Source: Niveispirillum sp048066115
GTDB taxonomy: Bacteria; Pseudomonadota; Alphaproteobacteria; Azospirillales; Azospirillaceae
DNA: 64,000 bases
Direction: 5' to 3'
NCBI RefSeq assembly: GCF_048066115.1
Contig: NZ_JBLTYX010000009.1
Span: forward strand, 156,065-220,064
This document shows, piece by piece, positions 21,163 through 29,595 of this stretch; position 1 is the stretch's first letter, and every line of letters begins with the position of its first letter. The notes under the pieces are model-generated. The model worked only from the letters and a program-made list of their open reading frames with translations, did no database searches and was not told the origin of the DNA. The translations under genes and the position numbers were made by a program.

Positions 21163-22442
21163 CCTGCTTCCCCGTTCCAGGATTCCAGTACACCAACGGC
21201 CAGCTGCATGCCGAGGGCGTGGCCCTGGCCGACATCGCGGCATCCGTGGGCACACCCACCTATGTCTATACGACGGCGGGCCTGACGGCCGCGTGGCAGG
21301 CCTATGAAGATGCCTTCGCCGGCCAGGACGTCACCATCTGCTACGCGCTGAAGGCCAATTCCAACCTGGCGGTCATCCGCACCCTGGCCAAGCTGGGTGC
21401 CGGCGGCGACGTCGTGTCGGTGGGGGAGATGCGCCGCGCGTTGGCCGCCGGCACCCCGGCGGACAAGATCGTCTTTTCCGGCGTCGGCAAGACCCGTGAC
21501 GAGCTGGTAGCGGCCCTGCAGGCCGGCATCCACCAGATCAATGTCGAAAGCCTGCCGGAACTGGACGCCCTGTCCGCCGTGGCCGTGGAGCTGGGCCTGA
21601 CCGCCCCCGTCGCCATCCGCATCAACCCGGATGTCGATGCCGAAACCCACGGCAAGATCAATACCGGCCGCAAGGAGGACAAGTTCGGCATCGATTTCGC
21701 CCATGCCGGCGAAGCCTATGCCCGCGCCATGGCTCTGCCCGGTATCGATCCCGTGGGCATCGCCGTCCATATCGGATCGCAGCTGCTGAAGACCACGCCC
21801 TTCCGCAAGGCCTTCGACAAGCTGGCCGGTCTGGTGCGCGACCTGAAGGCCCACGGCGTGCCGCTGTCCCGCATCGACCTGGGCGGCGGCCTGGGCGTGC
21901 CCTACAAGCATGAGGATTCCGCGCCCGATTACCACGCCTATGCCAAGGCCATTGCCGAAACGGTGGGCGACCTGGGCTGCCATGTCACGCTGGAGCCCGG
22001 CCGGTCGCTGGTGGCCGCCGCCGGCCTGCTGCTGACCCGCACCATCTTCGTGAAGGACGGCCTGCACCGCCGCTTTCTGATCGTCGATGCCGCCATGAAC
22101 GACCTGATCCGCCCGGCCATGTATGAGGCCTGGCACACAATCGTGCCCGTGGCCCAACCCGCCGCCGACGCGGTGCTGGCTGATGCCGACATTGTCGGCC
22201 CGGTATGCGAGACGGGCGACACGTTCGCCCGCCTGCGCCCCATGCCGCCGGTGGCGCCGGGTGAGCTGCTGGCCTTCCTGACGGCCGGAGCCTATGGCGC
22301 CGCCATGTCTTCGACATATAATTCGCGTCCCCTGGTGGCCGAGGTGCTGGTGACCGGGGACAGGTTCGACGTGGTTCGCCGCCGCCCGAGCTTCGAGGAC
22401 AGCCTGGCATTCGAGGCCATGCCCGATTGGCTCTCCCCCTGA
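21159..22442 (+). CDS. lysA: Diaminopimelate decarboxylase
   Basis: A 427-residue PLP enzyme of the alanine-racemase/ornithine-decarboxylase fold that makes lysine from meso-diaminopimelate. The PLP lysine is Lys65 in YALKANSN. IHQINVESLPEL, GKINTGRKEDKFGI, the phosphate-binding LGGGLGVPY and EPGRSLVAAAG are all conserved. Near the C-terminus, GPVCETGD holds the active-site Cys and AYGAAMSSTYNSRP the substrate site. I chose the ATG at 21159 because it overlaps the lipoprotein stop and gives a normal family length. Cytoplasmic dimer in relatives. Confidence 0.95.
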   Translation: MTCFPVPGFQYTNGQLHAEGVALADIAASVGTPTYVYTTAGLTAAWQAYEDAFAGQDVTICYALKANSNLAVIRTLAKLGAGGDVVSVGEMRRALAAGTPADKIVFSGVGKTRDELVAALQAGIHQINVESLPELDALSAVAVELGLTAPVAIRINPDVDAETHGKINTGRKEDKFGIDFAHAGEAYARAMALPGIDPVGIAVHIGSQLLKTTPFRKAFDKLAGLVRDLKAHGVPLSRIDLGGGLGVPYKHEDSAPDYHAYAKAIAETVGDLGCHVTLEPGRSLVAAAGLLLTRTIFVKDGLHRRFLIVDAAMNDLIRPAMYEAWHTIVPVAQPAADAVLADADIVGPVCETGDTFARLRPMPPVAPGELLAFLTAGAYGAAMSSTYNSRPLVAEVLVTGDRFDVVRRRPSFEDSLAFEAMPDWLSP

Positions 22443-22494
22443 ACGGCGAAAGCGGGGTAGGCTGTCGGGCGAACTGCTAAGGTTTGAACGACAG

Positions 22495-25200
22495 ATGCCG
22501 CCCCGCCCCGCCCCGTCCAGCAATCCCCGCCCCCGTTCGGCCGGCCCCGCGCCGGCCCGGACCCTGGCGGCCAGGCTGCGGGCGGTGCTGTCGCGCTACC
22601 GCGTGGGCTCCGTGCCGGGCAGCAGCCTGCCGGGCCGCGCCCCCCTGCCCGGCGATGCCGACAGCCGGCCGCTGAAGCTGGCCCGCGCCGTCCTGTGGTG
22701 GGAGGCTTTGTGGCCCGCGCTGTGGCGGCCTTTGTCGCTGCTGGGCCTGTTCCTGGCCGCCGCCTGGGCCGGCCTGTTCATCCATATGTCCCCCTGGCTG
22801 CATGTGCCGCTGCTGCTGGCCATCCTGGGGGGAATCGGCTTTCTGTCCTGGCAGGGGTTCCGCACCTTCCGCAAGCCGACGGAGGGTGACGCCCGCCGCC
22901 GCCTGGAACAGGACAGCCGGCTTTCCCACCGCCCCCTGGCGCAATTGCAGGACGGTATCGCCGGCGGCGCCGGCGACCCGCTGGCCCATGCTTTGTGGCG
23001 GCTGGCGCAGGAGCGGGCGAAGCAGCAGGCCACCGGCCTGCGCCTGGACCTGCCCGACAGCCGCCTGCCCGCCCGCGACCCCTGGGCCCTGCGCGTGGCC
23101 GCATGCCTGCTGATGGTGGTGGGGGCGACGATCGGCTGGGGCGATCTGGGCCACCGCACGGCCGGCGCCCTATTCCCGCCGCTGGGCATGGGCGGCCTGC
23201 TGACCCCGACCCGCCTGGATGCCTGGGCCACCCCGCCCGACTATACCGGCCAGCCGCCCGTCTTCCTGACCGCGAAGAAGCCCGCTGGCGCGGAAGAGAC
23301 GGAGGAAAAGCCGCTGTTCCTGCCCACCGGGACCAAGCTGGTGGTGCGGCTGGACGGCGGCTATGGCACGCCCGTGCTGCTGGCCAATGGCCAGGAGCTG
23401 GATTTCCAGCCCGTGGCCGGCGGTGGCCATCAGGTGGAACTGGCCCTGACGGCGGGTGAGGGCGTCACCGTGCGGCAGTTCGGGCGCGAGGTTGCCTCCT
23501 GGCCCATCCGGCTGGTGCCGGACCAGCCGCCGGGCATCGCCTTCCGCACCCCGCCCAAGGGGACGGAGCGCAATGCCCTGCGCATCGATTACACCGCCGC
23601 CGATGATTACGGCATCCATGCCGTCACCGCCACGGTGACGCTCGCCACCGACCTACCCGGCGCCATCGACCGCACGCCCATCGACCTGCCCCTGCCCGTC
23701 CCGTCGAAGAACAAGCGGGAGATCACGGGCACCGGCTTCCACGACCTGTCGGGCCACCCCTGGGCCGGCATGCCGGTGACCATCCGCCTGCGCGCCACCG
23801 ACGGTGCGGGACAGGTGTCGCAGAGTGCGGAACAGCAGATCCCCCTGCCCGAACGCCATTTCAACCATCCGGTCGCCAAGGCCGTCATCGAACAGCGCAA
23901 GACCCTGATCCTGATGGGTGAGGTGGTGCGGCCCATGGTCGGCCGGGCCCTGCACGATCTGTCGGTCAACCTGGATGGCTATGGCGGCGATCCGCTTGCC
24001 TTCCTGGCCCTGCGTTCCGCCGTGGGCCGCCTGATGCGCAATGCCGGGCCCGACACGATCCCCAGCACCATCGGCATGCTGTGGGACGTGGCCCTGCGGA
24101 TCGAGGATGGCAACCTGTCGCTGGCCGAACGCGAGCTGCGCGACGCGCAGAAGGCGCTGATGGACGCGCTGGACCGCAATGCCCCGGCCGATGAGATCGA
24201 CCAGGCCATGCAGCGCCTGGAACAGGCCATGCAGGAATTCATGAACGCGCTGGAGCAGCAGGAGGCCCAGCAGACGCAGCAACGGCAGGCCCAGCCCCAG
24301 CAGGGCGAAGCCGACCCCAACACCCAGGCCATGACGCGCGAGGAAGTGGAGGCCATGGTCCGCCAGATGCGCGACCTGGCCCAGTCCGGCAACCACGAGG
24401 CCGCGCGCCAGATGCTGTCGCAGCTCCAGCAGATGATGGAGGGGTTGCAGAATGGCCAGCCGCAGCAACAGCAGCAGAACCAACAGGCCAACCAGCAGGG
24501 CCAGGCCCTGGCAGAACTGACCCAGAAGCTGCGGGAGCTGCAAAAGCAGCAGCAGAAGCTGATGGACGAGACCTTCAGCCATCAGCAGGAACAGTTCGAC
24601 CGGGCGGAGGAGATGCCCCCCAACCAGATGCCCGGCATGGGCATGCCCAACCGCCAGAACCGTTCCCCCAACGGGCAGCCGCAGACGGGCCAGGGGGCCA
24701 AGGGCGGACAGCCCGGTCAGGCCATGGCCGGCCAGCAGGATGACCTGCGGGGCGAGCTGGGCGAGATCATGCGGAAACTGGGAGAGATCGGCGGCGAAAT
24801 CCCCCGCCCCCTGGGCCGGGCCGAACGCGCCATGAAGGACGCCGCCGAGGCGCTGCGCGGCGGGGCCCCCGATCAGGCCGTGGCGTCGCAGGGCGAGGCG
24901 CTGGAACAGCTTCAGCAGACCATGCAGTCGATGCAGGAACAGATGGCCCGGTCCAGCCCTGGTCAGGCCGGCGGCCAGCCCTCGCGCACCGGCCGCCAGC
25001 AGGGCCGCGACCCACTGGGCCGCCCCCTGCCCGGCTCCGGCACCCTGAATGGCGAGGAGGTGAAGATCCCTGCCGAGGCCGACATGCAGCGTGCCCGCGA
25101 AATCCTGGAGGAACTGCGCCGCCGTGCCGGGGAACAGAACCGCCCCAAGGCCGAGCGCGATTACATCGACCGGCTGCTGGACCGGTTCAAGCGGTATTGA
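22495..25200 (+). CDS. TIGR02302-type (DUF4175) membrane protein with Gln-rich C-terminus
   Basis: A 901-residue protein of a family common in alphaproteobacteria, known as TIGR02302/DUF4175; function unknown. Two or three membrane segments lie near the N-terminus (about residues 80-125, LLGLFLAAAWAGLFIHMSPW and following, and near 200). A periplasmic beta-rich part comes next (about 230-450). The C-terminal half is helical and very rich in Gln and Met (QQEAQQTQQRQAQPQQGEAD and many similar runs), probably coiled coil. It follows lysA by 52 bp, the order seen in relatives. The start is uncertain, since the first 50 residues are Pro/Arg-rich. Confidence 0.85.
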   Translation: MPPRPAPSSNPRPRSAGPAPARTLAARLRAVLSRYRVGSVPGSSLPGRAPLPGDADSRPLKLARAVLWWEALWPALWRPLSLLGLFLAAAWAGLFIHMSPWLHVPLLLAILGGIGFLSWQGFRTFRKPTEGDARRRLEQDSRLSHRPLAQLQDGIAGGAGDPLAHALWRLAQERAKQQATGLRLDLPDSRLPARDPWALRVAACLLMVVGATIGWGDLGHRTAGALFPPLGMGGLLTPTRLDAWATPPDYTGQPPVFLTAKKPAGAEETEEKPLFLPTGTKLVVRLDGGYGTPVLLANGQELDFQPVAGGGHQVELALTAGEGVTVRQFGREVASWPIRLVPDQPPGIAFRTPPKGTERNALRIDYTAADDYGIHAVTATVTLATDLPGAIDRTPIDLPLPVPSKNKREITGTGFHDLSGHPWAGMPVTIRLRATDGAGQVSQSAEQQIPLPERHFNHPVAKAVIEQRKTLILMGEVVRPMVGRALHDLSVNLDGYGGDPLAFLALRSAVGRLMRNAGPDTIPSTIGMLWDVALRIEDGNLSLAERELRDAQKALMDALDRNAPADEIDQAMQRLEQAMQEFMNALEQQEAQQTQQRQAQPQQGEADPNTQAMTREEVEAMVRQMRDLAQSGNHEAARQMLSQLQQMMEGLQNGQPQQQQQNQQANQQGQALAELTQKLRELQKQQQKLMDETFSHQQEQFDRAEEMPPNQMPGMGMPNRQNRSPNGQPQTGQGAKGGQPGQAMAGQQDDLRGELGEIMRKLGEIGGEIPRPLGRAERAMKDAAEALRGGAPDQAVASQGEALEQLQQTMQSMQEQMARSSPGQAGGQPSRTGRQQGRDPLGRPLPGSGTLNGEEVKIPAEADMQRAREILEELRRRAGEQNRPKAERDYIDRLLDRFKRY

Positions 25201-25490
25201 GCGGGGATGGTGGGTGGGCCGCGAGATTGCTCACACTCTCTACCGTCACCCCGGCGAAAGCCGGGGCCCAGTGTAAGGCGCGGTCAGCGCTGATATGACT
25301 CCATATCGCGGCAGACGCCGCTCAGCGCCTGGGCCCCGGCTTCCGCCGGGGTGACGGTTGGAGGGGCGGTAACGACGGTGCCCAAACTTCATCGGATGCA
25401 ACCGCTCCCCCCCCACCATCCCCTCGACATCCTGGCCCCGTTGCGCCATGTTCCGAGCCTGAGAACACAGCCGGAACGACAGGCCGCCCC
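25201..25490. other. Gap with a family 2 palindrome
   Basis: No gene seen. It holds the palindromic repeat 25243-25357 and the region upstream of polA. Confidence 0.6.
25243..25357. repeat. Interspersed palindrome family 2, copy 1
   Basis: The left arm begins CCGTCACCCCGGCGAAAGCC and the right arm ends GCCGGGGTGACGG, with a variable middle of about 55 bp. Similar arms occur at 28446, 49048 and 51808. Confidence 0.85.
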
Positions 25491-28409
25491 ATGCCGACCG
25501 ATAACGCCGCCAGCCCTGCCCTGCCCCCGGCCGATGGCACCCCGCTTTATCTGGTGGATGGCTCCGGCTTCATCTTCCGGGCATACCACGCGCTGCCGCC
25601 GCTGAACCGGCCGGACGGCACGCCGGTGAATGCCGTGATGGGCTTCACCAATATGCTGATGCGCCTGCTGGCGGAACTGAAGGCCGATGCTGTCGCCATC
25701 ATCTTCGACAGCAAGCGCCTGAATTTCCGCAATGAATTCTATCCGGACTACAAGGCCCACCGTCCCGACCCGCCGGAGGATCTGCGTCCGCAATTCGCCA
25801 TCATCCGCGAGGCGGTGGAAGCCTTCAACCTGCCCTGCATCGAGCTGGAAGGGTTCGAGGCCGACGATCTGATCGCGACATATGCCCGTCAGGCCCGCGC
25901 CCAGGGCCGGCCCGTCACCATCGTGTCGTCCGACAAGGATTTGATGCAGCTGGTCGATGACGGCATCCGCATGCTGGACCCGATGAAGAACCGCATGATC
26001 GGCCCGGACGAGGTGTTCGAGAAGTTCGGCGTGGCGCCCGACCGCGTGGTCGATGTCCAGGCCCTGGCCGGCGACAGCGTCGACAATGTCCCCGGCGTGC
26101 CCGGCATCGGCATCAAGACCGCCGCCCAGCTGATCACCGAATATGGCTCGCTGGAAGCACTGCTGGAACGCGCCGGGGAGATCAAGCAGGCCGGGCGCCG
26201 GCAGAAGCTCTTGGAAAATGCCGATCTGGCCCGCATCTCCAAGCGGCTGGTGAAGCTGGACGAAAACGCCCCCGTCCCGGTACCGGTCGACGAGCTGAAG
26301 GTGCGGGAGCCGGACACGGCCCGCCTGCTGTCCTGGCTGGGCGTGCAGGGTTTCCGCTCCATCATCGCCAAGGTCAAGGCAGAGATCGCGGCCGACGGCA
26401 CCCTGGCCGATGGCGCCGCCATCAGCGCCGCCACGGGTACCGTGTCGGAAGTCAACCGCCGCGACCTGCGCGCCGCGCTGGACGGCCGTTCCTACGCCCC
26501 CTCCGCCGTCACCACGGAGGTGCGCGCCGACGCCCATGTGCCGCGCCCGGACAAGGTCGAGCATATCCTGGTCGATACCGAGGAGGCTTTGGCCGCCTGG
26601 GTGGCGGAGGGGATCGAGGCCGGGGTGGTCGCCGTGGATACGGAAACCGACGGTCTGACCCCGATGCGCGCCGGTCTGGTGGGCATCTCGCTGGCCACCC
26701 GTCCCGGCCGTGCCTGCTACATCCCCGTCGCCCATATCGACCCGTCCACGCCCAAGGAGGGATCGACAGGCGGCCTGGATTTCGGCGACAGCGCCCCGCC
26801 GCCCAAACAGGTGCCGCTGGCCCGTGCCCTGGAACTTCTGAAGCCGCTGCTGGAACATCCCGGCGTGCTGAAGGTCGGGCACAATATCAAGTTCGACTGG
26901 CAGATGTTCGCCAAGCATGGCGTCACCGTCACCCCCATCGACGACACGATGCTGCGCTCCTATGTCATCGGCGGCGGCAAGCATGGCCATGGCATGGACG
27001 AACTGGCCCAGCGCCATCTGGGCGTGACCACCATTTCGTTCGATGAGGTGACGGGCACCGGCAAGGCGCGCATCACCTTCGACCGCGTGCCGCTGGACAA
27101 GGCCACGGCGTATGCGGCGGAGGATGCCGACATCACCCTGCGCCTCTGGCACGTGCTGCGCCATGACGTGCTGGCCGACCGCATGGTCACGGTTTACGAG
27201 ACCATCGAGCGCCCCTTGGTGCAGGTGGTGGCGCGGATGGAGATGGAAGGCGTGCTGGTCGACCGCCATGTCCTGAAGGAACTGTCCACCGACTTCGCCA
27301 AGCGCCTGGTGGAGCTGGAAGCGGAAATCCACGTTCTGGCCGGCCGTTCCTTCAATGTCGGCAGCCCCAAGCAGCTGGGCGAGATCCTGTTCGACGAGAT
27401 GAAACTGTCGGGCGGCAAGAAAAGCAGCAAGACCGGCGCCTGGTCCACCGACAGCTCCGTACTGGAGGAACTGGCCGACCTGGGCATTCCCATCTGTCAG
27501 AAGGTCATGGACTGGCGGCAATTCGCCAAGCTGAAATCCACCTATACCGACACGCTGGGCGAACAGATCAACCCCGAGACGGGTCGCGTCCATACCAGCT
27601 TCGCGCTGGCCGCCACCTCAACGGGGCGCCTGTCCTCCACCGACCCCAACCTGCAGAACATCCCGATCCGCACGGAGGAAGGGCGCAAGATCCGCCGCGC
27701 CTTCGTGGCCGCCCCCGGCCACCGCATCATGTCGGTGGATTACAGCCAGATCGAATTGCGGCTGGTGGCGGAGATGGCGGGCATCCCGGCCCTGCAAAAG
27801 GCCTTCCGCGACGGCATCGACATCCACGCCATGACGGCGTCCCAAGTGTTCAGCGTGCCGATGGACCAGATGACCTCTGAAATCCGCCGCCGGGCCAAGG
27901 CCATCAATTTCGGCATCATCTACGGTATCTCCAGCTTCGGCCTGTCCCGCCAGCTTGGCATCGCACCGGGCGAGGCCGGGGCCTTCATAAAGGCCTATTT
28001 CGAACGGTTCCCGGAATTGCAGGCCTATATGGAAAAGACCAAGGCCGAGGCGGCGCGCGACGGTTTCGTCCGCACCCTGCTGGGCCGCAAATGCTGGATC
28101 CCCGGCATCCAGGAGAAGGGTGCGCGCAAGGCCTATGCCGAGCGCCAGGCCATCAACGCCCCTATCCAGGGCACGGCCGCCGACATCATCAAGCGCGCCA
28201 TGATCCAGCTGCCCGGCGCCCTGACGGATGCCGGCCTGAAGGCCCGCATGCTGCTCCAGGTGCATGACGAACTGCTGTTCGAAGTGCCGGAAGCCGAGGT
28301 GGAGGCGACCTCTGCCCTGGTGCGCAAGGTGATGGAAGGTGCCGCCGATATCGGCATCCCGCTGGTGGCCGAGGCCGGTGTGGGGGCTTCGTGGGCGGAG
28401 GCGCATTGA
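25491..28409 (+). CDS. polA: DNA polymerase I
   Basis: A 972-residue polymerase with all three domains, used in Okazaki fragment maturation and repair. The 5'-3' exonuclease (residues ~15-310) has YLVDGSGFIFRAYHAL, GFEADDLIATYA and SSDKDLMQLV. The 3'-5' exonuclease keeps Asp383 and Glu385 in VAVDTETDGL, so proofreading should be active; some relatives have lost it. The polymerase domain shows motif A, VDYSQIELR (Asp750), motif B, RRRAKAINFGIIYG, and motif C, QVHDELLFE (His925-Asp926-Glu927). Length is slightly above E. coli PolA. It is flanked by repeats and appears to be a single-gene unit. Confidence 0.97.
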   Translation: MPTDNAASPALPPADGTPLYLVDGSGFIFRAYHALPPLNRPDGTPVNAVMGFTNMLMRLLAELKADAVAIIFDSKRLNFRNEFYPDYKAHRPDPPEDLRPQFAIIREAVEAFNLPCIELEGFEADDLIATYARQARAQGRPVTIVSSDKDLMQLVDDGIRMLDPMKNRMIGPDEVFEKFGVAPDRVVDVQALAGDSVDNVPGVPGIGIKTAAQLITEYGSLEALLERAGEIKQAGRRQKLLENADLARISKRLVKLDENAPVPVPVDELKVREPDTARLLSWLGVQGFRSIIAKVKAEIAADGTLADGAAISAATGTVSEVNRRDLRAALDGRSYAPSAVTTEVRADAHVPRPDKVEHILVDTEEALAAWVAEGIEAGVVAVDTETDGLTPMRAGLVGISLATRPGRACYIPVAHIDPSTPKEGSTGGLDFGDSAPPPKQVPLARALELLKPLLEHPGVLKVGHNIKFDWQMFAKHGVTVTPIDDTMLRSYVIGGGKHGHGMDELAQRHLGVTTISFDEVTGTGKARITFDRVPLDKATAYAAEDADITLRLWHVLRHDVLADRMVTVYETIERPLVQVVARMEMEGVLVDRHVLKELSTDFAKRLVELEAEIHVLAGRSFNVGSPKQLGEILFDEMKLSGGKKSSKTGAWSTDSSVLEELADLGIPICQKVMDWRQFAKLKSTYTDTLGEQINPETGRVHTSFALAATSTGRLSSTDPNLQNIPIRTEEGRKIRRAFVAAPGHRIMSVDYSQIELRLVAEMAGIPALQKAFRDGIDIHAMTASQVFSVPMDQMTSEIRRRAKAINFGIIYGISSFGLSRQLGIAPGEAGAFIKAYFERFPELQAYMEKTKAEAARDGFVRTLLGRKCWIPGIQEKGARKAYAERQAINAPIQGTAADIIKRAMIQLPGALTDAGLKARMLLQVHDELLFEVPEAEVEATSALVRKVMEGAADIGIPLVAEAGVGASWAEAH

Positions 28410-28445
28410 GGCCGGTTTGCGGTTGACCGGAAACAGCCCCCTTTT

Positions 28446-28566
28446 CGTCATCCCGGCGAAAGCCGGGACCCAGGGGCCACAGGATCAAACCTATACGCGG
28501 CGTCGATCAAAGCTGCTGACAGGTCGGGCGTTTGGCCCCTGGGTCCCGGCATGCGCCGGGATGACG
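28446..28566. repeat. Interspersed palindrome family 2, copy 2
   Basis: The arms are CGTCATCCCGGCGAAAGCCG at the left and GCGCCGGGATGACG at the right. The inner part is the near-exact reverse complement of the inner part of the copy at 51808-51928, so the element occurs in both orientations. Confidence 0.88.
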
Positions 28567-28591
28567 TGAGGAAAGAGCAACCCCAACGGGT

Positions 28592-28673
28592 GTAGGTCAG
28601 GTCGAGCAAAGCGAGCCCTGACAAGCGACGGCGCCGGTGGGTGTCAGGGCTCGCTTTGCTCGACCTGACCTAC
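28592..28673. repeat. Perfect 32-bp inverted repeat (family 3)
   Basis: The arm 28592-28623, starting GTAGGTCAGGTCGAGC, is the exact reverse complement of 28642-28673, with an 18-nt loop. A shorter relative lies at 55138-55174. Confidence 0.9.
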
Positions 28674-28682
28674 GGCACTGCG

Positions 28683-28976
28683 TCAACCATCCACCAGTTC
28701 AACGCGCAACCGCTTGCCAACGGCGCTGGCTGCGCGTTCCAGGGTCAGCAACGTCACGGAGCCGTTGGTCGGATCAAGCAGCCGGTCCACGGCCGTGCGG
28801 CTGGTCCCCATGCGCTCCGACATCTCCGTCTTGGTCAGGTTCCGGCTTTCCATGGCCTGAGAGAGCTGCCAAGCGATCACCCGCTTCAGAGCGCGGGCTT
28901 TCACACGCTCCAGGGTACCGTCTTCAGCCAGAAGGTCGTCCAACGACGACCCGACATATGTACGGTTCTCTTCCAT
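28683..28976 (-). CDS. XRE-type antitoxin (HigA-like)
   Basis: A 97-residue helix-turn-helix protein, second gene of a toxin-antitoxin pair. The N-terminal ~40 residues (YVGSSLDDLLAEDGTLERV) probably bind the toxin. The XRE domain follows: LSQAMESRNLTKTEMSERMG and TSRTAVDRLLDPTNGSVTLL. The ATG at 28976 has GAGGG upstream; an ATG at 29021 overlaps the toxin stop and would add 15 residues. Antitoxins of this type repress their own promoter and neutralise the partner. The toxin-first order is typical of HigBA. Confidence 0.85.
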   Translation of the reverse strand: MEENRTYVGSSLDDLLAEDGTLERVKARALKRVIAWQLSQAMESRNLTKTEMSERMGTSRTAVDRLLDPTNGSVTLLTLERAASAVGKRLRVELVDG

Positions 28977-29020
28977 CGCTCTGCCCTCACGTCGTGACGC
29001 AGGGGGCACAAGCCTCTGCA

Positions 29021-29362
29021 TCAAAGTCTCTTCATTCTATCCTTGGCCAGATCAAGATCGGCCTGCGGCGTCTTCTCGGTCTTCTTGATGAAGCCATGAA
29101 GCAGGACCATCCGCCCTTCATGCACGCAAAACAAAATCCGCACGATGCGGTTCCTGAGATGCGTGCGCACTTCAAAAATCCCGCCACCCATCGGGCGACA
29201 GGTTGGCATTCCGATCGGCCAGCCAAACTCAATCACGCTCAGGTCTTCACCAATCTGAGCACGATCCTCCTTGCTGAATGTTAGCAGCCAGTCATGTACC
29301 GGCTCCGCCCCGCTACTCAGTGCACAGAACTGCACGGGCAGGCGTTTCTCACCGGATTGCAT
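29021..29362 (-). CDS. HigB/Gp49-like toxin
   Basis: A 113-residue protein of the RelE/HigB superfamily (phage-derived Gp49-like), likely a ribosome-dependent mRNase. The pattern fits: VHDWLLTFSKEDRAQIGEDL in the helices, then GIFEVRTHLRNRIVRILFCV and GRMVLLHGFIKKTEKTPQAD in the sheet, with the conserved Lys/Arg-rich HGFIKKT segment. Its stop overlaps the possible early start of the XRE antitoxin. It sits next to repeats on one side and a 230-bp AT-richer gap on the other, so it may be mobile cargo between polA and dxs. Confidence 0.85.
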   Translation of the reverse strand: MQSGEKRLPVQFCALSSGAEPVHDWLLTFSKEDRAQIGEDLSVIEFGWPIGMPTCRPMGGGIFEVRTHLRNRIVRILFCVHEGRMVLLHGFIKKTEKTPQADLDLAKDRMKRL

Positions 29363-29395
29363 CTTTACCTCCGCTATAACGCGGACGTAAAGTGA

Positions 29396-29407
29396 ACCAA
29401 ATTTGGT
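29396..29407. promoter_or_regulatory. Palindrome upstream of the HigBA-like pair
   Basis: ACCAAATTTGGT is a perfect 12-bp palindrome 34 bp upstream of the toxin start. It is a good candidate operator for autorepression by the XRE antitoxin. Confidence 0.5.
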
Positions 29408-29595
29408 GCTAATTTAATTCAAAAAACGGCTCACGAAACATGAACCGATAGGTGCATTTAGCCTCATAAAGCTGCCGGCGTCAACAAATAAATTGTACAC
29501 GCAAACTTGTGATGCGACGCGCTAAACGGAAGGCTGGACTTGATTAGATGGGCTTCTGGCTGCAGCTGTCGTGTACATCGCTGCAGAGCGTCACC

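Noticed and set aside
25389..27593. A 734-codon open frame on the minus strand opposite polA
   Set aside because: It is a GC-rich antisense frame fully covered by polA, whose motifs are complete; the product is His/Gln/Asp-rich with no domain.
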